A stretch of 7,976 bases of DNA, taken from Acidimicrobiales bacterium. Lineage in GTDB: Bacteria > Actinomycetota > Acidimicrobiia > Acidimicrobiales > SZUA-35. The notes below the pieces were generated by a model, which was given only the letters and a program-made list of their open reading frames with translations, was not told the origin of the DNA and did no database searches. The translations under genes and the position numbers were made by a program. This document shows, one piece after another, positions 6,374-7,976 of the stretch (its first letter is position 1; every line of letters starts with the position of its first letter). The stretch is from assembly GCA_013003325.1 (NCBI GenBank), contig JABDJU010000286.1, positions 1 through 7,976 on the forward strand, given 5' to 3'.

Positions 6374-7895
6374 GTGGCCGTCGTCGCGCCCGCGGAGCCA
6401 GGCGGACCCGGAACCCGGTCGCCGACCAGCCGGCCGCCCACCAACCCCGCCTCACAACCCCACCCAAAGAGCTTCTCGACCAAGAGCAGCTCGAGCGGAT
6501 TCATCTCGCATCGTTACGGGTGCTGGCTGAAACCGGGATGGAGTTCCTCCACCCGGTCGCCACCGCCATGTGGGCCGATGCCGGCTGCTCGGTCGACGGC
6601 GAGCGGGTGCGGTTCGACCCGAGCTGATCACCGAGCTGGTCAGCCACGCGCCGCCCGAGTTCACACTTCACGGCCGTGAACCCCACCGCGACCTCAAGAT
6701 CGGTGGTAACTGGATGGCATTCTCATCCGTGGCGAGCGCGCCGAACTACTTGACCCTCGACGGCGAGCGGCGCACAGGCGACCGCCAGGGTTTCCGGGAC
6801 TTCCTACGGCTGGGTCAGCTGCTCAATCCCGTCCATCTCTTCGGCGGTTATCCGGTGGAGCCGGTCGATCTTCATGCGTCGATCCGTCATCTCGAATGCG
6901 CCTACGACGTTCACACACTCACCGACAAGCCGTTTCATGTCTACTCGCTCGGACAACAGCGAAACCTCTATGGCATCGAGATGGCCCGCATCGCCCGCGG
7001 CATCGATCACGACACGCTCGAACGGGAGCCGAGCCTGATGACGGTGATCAATGCATCGTCTCCGCTGAAGTACGACCATCCGATGCTCGAAGGTGTCATT
7101 CAAATGGCGGCCCGGAATCAGGTGGTTGTCATCACTCCCTTCACGCTGGCCGGAGCGATGGCGCCGATCACGATCGCCGGTGCTCTGGTGCAGCAGAATG
7201 CGGAGGCCCTGGCCGGCATCGCGTTCACCCAGCTCGTGCGCAAGGGTGCGCCGGTGATGTACGGCGGCTTCACCTCAAATGTCGACATGCGCTCGGGCTC
7301 GCCGGCCTTCGGCACGCCCGAATACGCCAAGGCGGCGATCGCCGGCGGCCAGCTGGCCCGGCGCTACAACCTGCCCTACCGCTCGTCCAACGTGTCGGCC
7401 TCCAACGCCGTCGACGCCCAAGCCGGGTATGAGAGCATGATGGCGCTATGGGGTGCCGTCGAGGGCGGGGTGAACCTGATGATGCACGGCGCAGGGTGGA
7501 TGGAGGGTGGCCTCCACGCGTCGTATGAGAAGATGGTGATCGATGCCGACCTGCTCAACATGGTCGGAGCCCTGCTCGAACCGCTCGACACCAGCGATGA
7601 TGCCCTCGCTGTCGATGCGATCGCCGGCGTCGGGCCGTCGGGTCACTTCTTCGGGACCGAACACACCCAAGCTCGCTATACCACCGAGTTCTACTCGCCG
7701 ATGGTGTCGGACTGGCGCAACTGGGAAACCTGGGAAGAGGCCGGTTCTCCTACGGCGCACGAGAGGGCGAACAAAGTGGCCCGCGAGCTTCTCGAGGCGT
7801 ACGAGCCGCCACCTATCGATGAAGCCCGCAAAGCCGAACTGCGGGAGTTCGTCGATCGTCGTGTCGCCGAGGGCGGCGTGAAGACCAACTTCTGA
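6370..7895 (+). CDS. MttB/COG5598-family corrinoid-dependent methyltransferase, split by a -1 frameshift
   Basis: The ATG at 6370 opens an 85-codon frame whose TGA is at 6625-6627. The rest of the protein continues in another frame to the TGA at 7893-7895. Joined at about 6618-6624 (...RVRFDP + ELITELV...), it gives about 508 aa, normal for the trimethylamine methyltransferase (MttB) superfamily. The N-terminus (basic tail, then LDQEQLERIHLASLRVLAETGMEF) and the later blocks INASSPLKYD, TPFTLAGAMAPITIAGAL, VMYGGFTSNVDMRSGSPAFGTPEY and MMHGAGWMEGGLHASYEKMV are typical of COG5598. There is no in-frame TAG, so this is a non-pyrrolysine member; such enzymes move a methyl group from betaines or similar quaternary amines to a corrinoid protein. 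The intact 420-codon downstream frame suggests a sequencing error or a recent mutation. It is coupled to the preceding gene by ATGA. Substrate unknown. Confidence 0.85.
6612..6627 (+). other. Frameshift site within the MttB-family gene
   Basis: The upstream frame reads Phe-Asp-Pro-Ser-stop, with TGA at 6625-6627. Adding one G next to G6621 (CCCGAG to CCCGGAG) restores Phe-Asp-Pro-Glu-Leu-Ile and joins both parts seamlessly. No X-XXY-YYZ slippery heptamer is present, so a lost base (mutation or sequencing error) is preferred over programmed recoding. Confidence 0.75.
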
Positions 7896-7907
7896 CCGAA
7901 CTGGGGA

Positions 7908-7976
7908 CTAGTCGCCCAAGGCGGCGGCGATCTCTGCAATGGTTCGAACCCACCACTCCGAACCGATGCCCTCATC
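7908..7976 (-). CDS. C-terminal end of an unidentified protein (rest outside window)
   Basis: Read from the right edge on the minus strand, an open frame of 22 codons ends with TAG at 7908-7910. The peptide DEGIGSEWWVRTIAEIAAALGD looks like a helical protein C-terminus, and the position, 12 nt from the stop of the MttB-family gene, fits the tail-to-tail packing seen twice elsewhere in the window. There is too little to name a family. A corrinoid protein or another methyl-transfer partner would suit the context, but that is a guess. Confidence 0.5.
   Translation of the reverse strand, partial: DEGIGSEWWVRTIAEIAAALGD

Noticed and set aside
6612..6627. Programmed recoding (selenocysteine or -1 slippage) at the TGA in the MttB-family gene
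   Set aside because: Readthrough would stay in a frame without MttB similarity, and no slippery heptamer is present; a lost base explains it more simply.

Overview
The window is GC-rich, very compact DNA with actinobacterial habits: GTG starts, probable leaderless promoters, and genes that abut or overlap at their ends. The protein families suggest a free-living, probably aquatic or marine actinobacterium that uses methylated osmolytes. Taxonomy is inferred from style only; there is no rRNA or marker gene here.

Layout, left to right. (1) A minus-strand Fe(II)/2-oxoglutarate oxygenase of HalD/BesD-like type runs off the left edge. It is divergent from (2) a BetI-like TetR regulator, which is followed by (3) a choline-sulfatase (betC). 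A perfect 9-bp inverted repeat lies between genes 1 and 2. A related near-palindrome lies at the 2/3 junction, exactly over the predicted -35 of betC. The three genes therefore look like one small regulon. (4) A minus-strand SRPBCC protein meets betC tail to tail with 1 nt between the stops. (5) A plus-strand M24 'peptidase' carries the metal and catalytic residue pattern I recall for the DMSP lyase DddP. (6) A minus-strand crotonase shares a CTAG stop with gene 5 and lacks one of the two catalytic Glu of true enoyl-CoA hydratases. (7) An unrecognised plus-strand protein with a possible HxD...H Fe/2OG triad is divergent from gene 6. It is coupled by an ATGA overlap to (8) a non-pyrrolysine MttB/COG5598 corrinoid-dependent methyltransferase that is split by a -1 frameshift. 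(9) The last 22 residues of another minus-strand gene enter from the right edge.

Possible joint role (inference): choline-O-sulfate is desulfated by BetC to choline and sulfate under control of a choline- or betaine-type TetR. MttB-family enzymes demethylate quaternary amines. A DddP-like enzyme would cleave DMSP or a similar sulfonium or ammonium zwitterion, and a crotonase could handle the acyl-CoA that results. The two oxygenases are the unexplained parts and the best candidates for new chemistry on such compounds. There are no RNA genes, CRISPR arrays or insertion sequences that I can see, and no gene-free stretch longer than about 120 bases.
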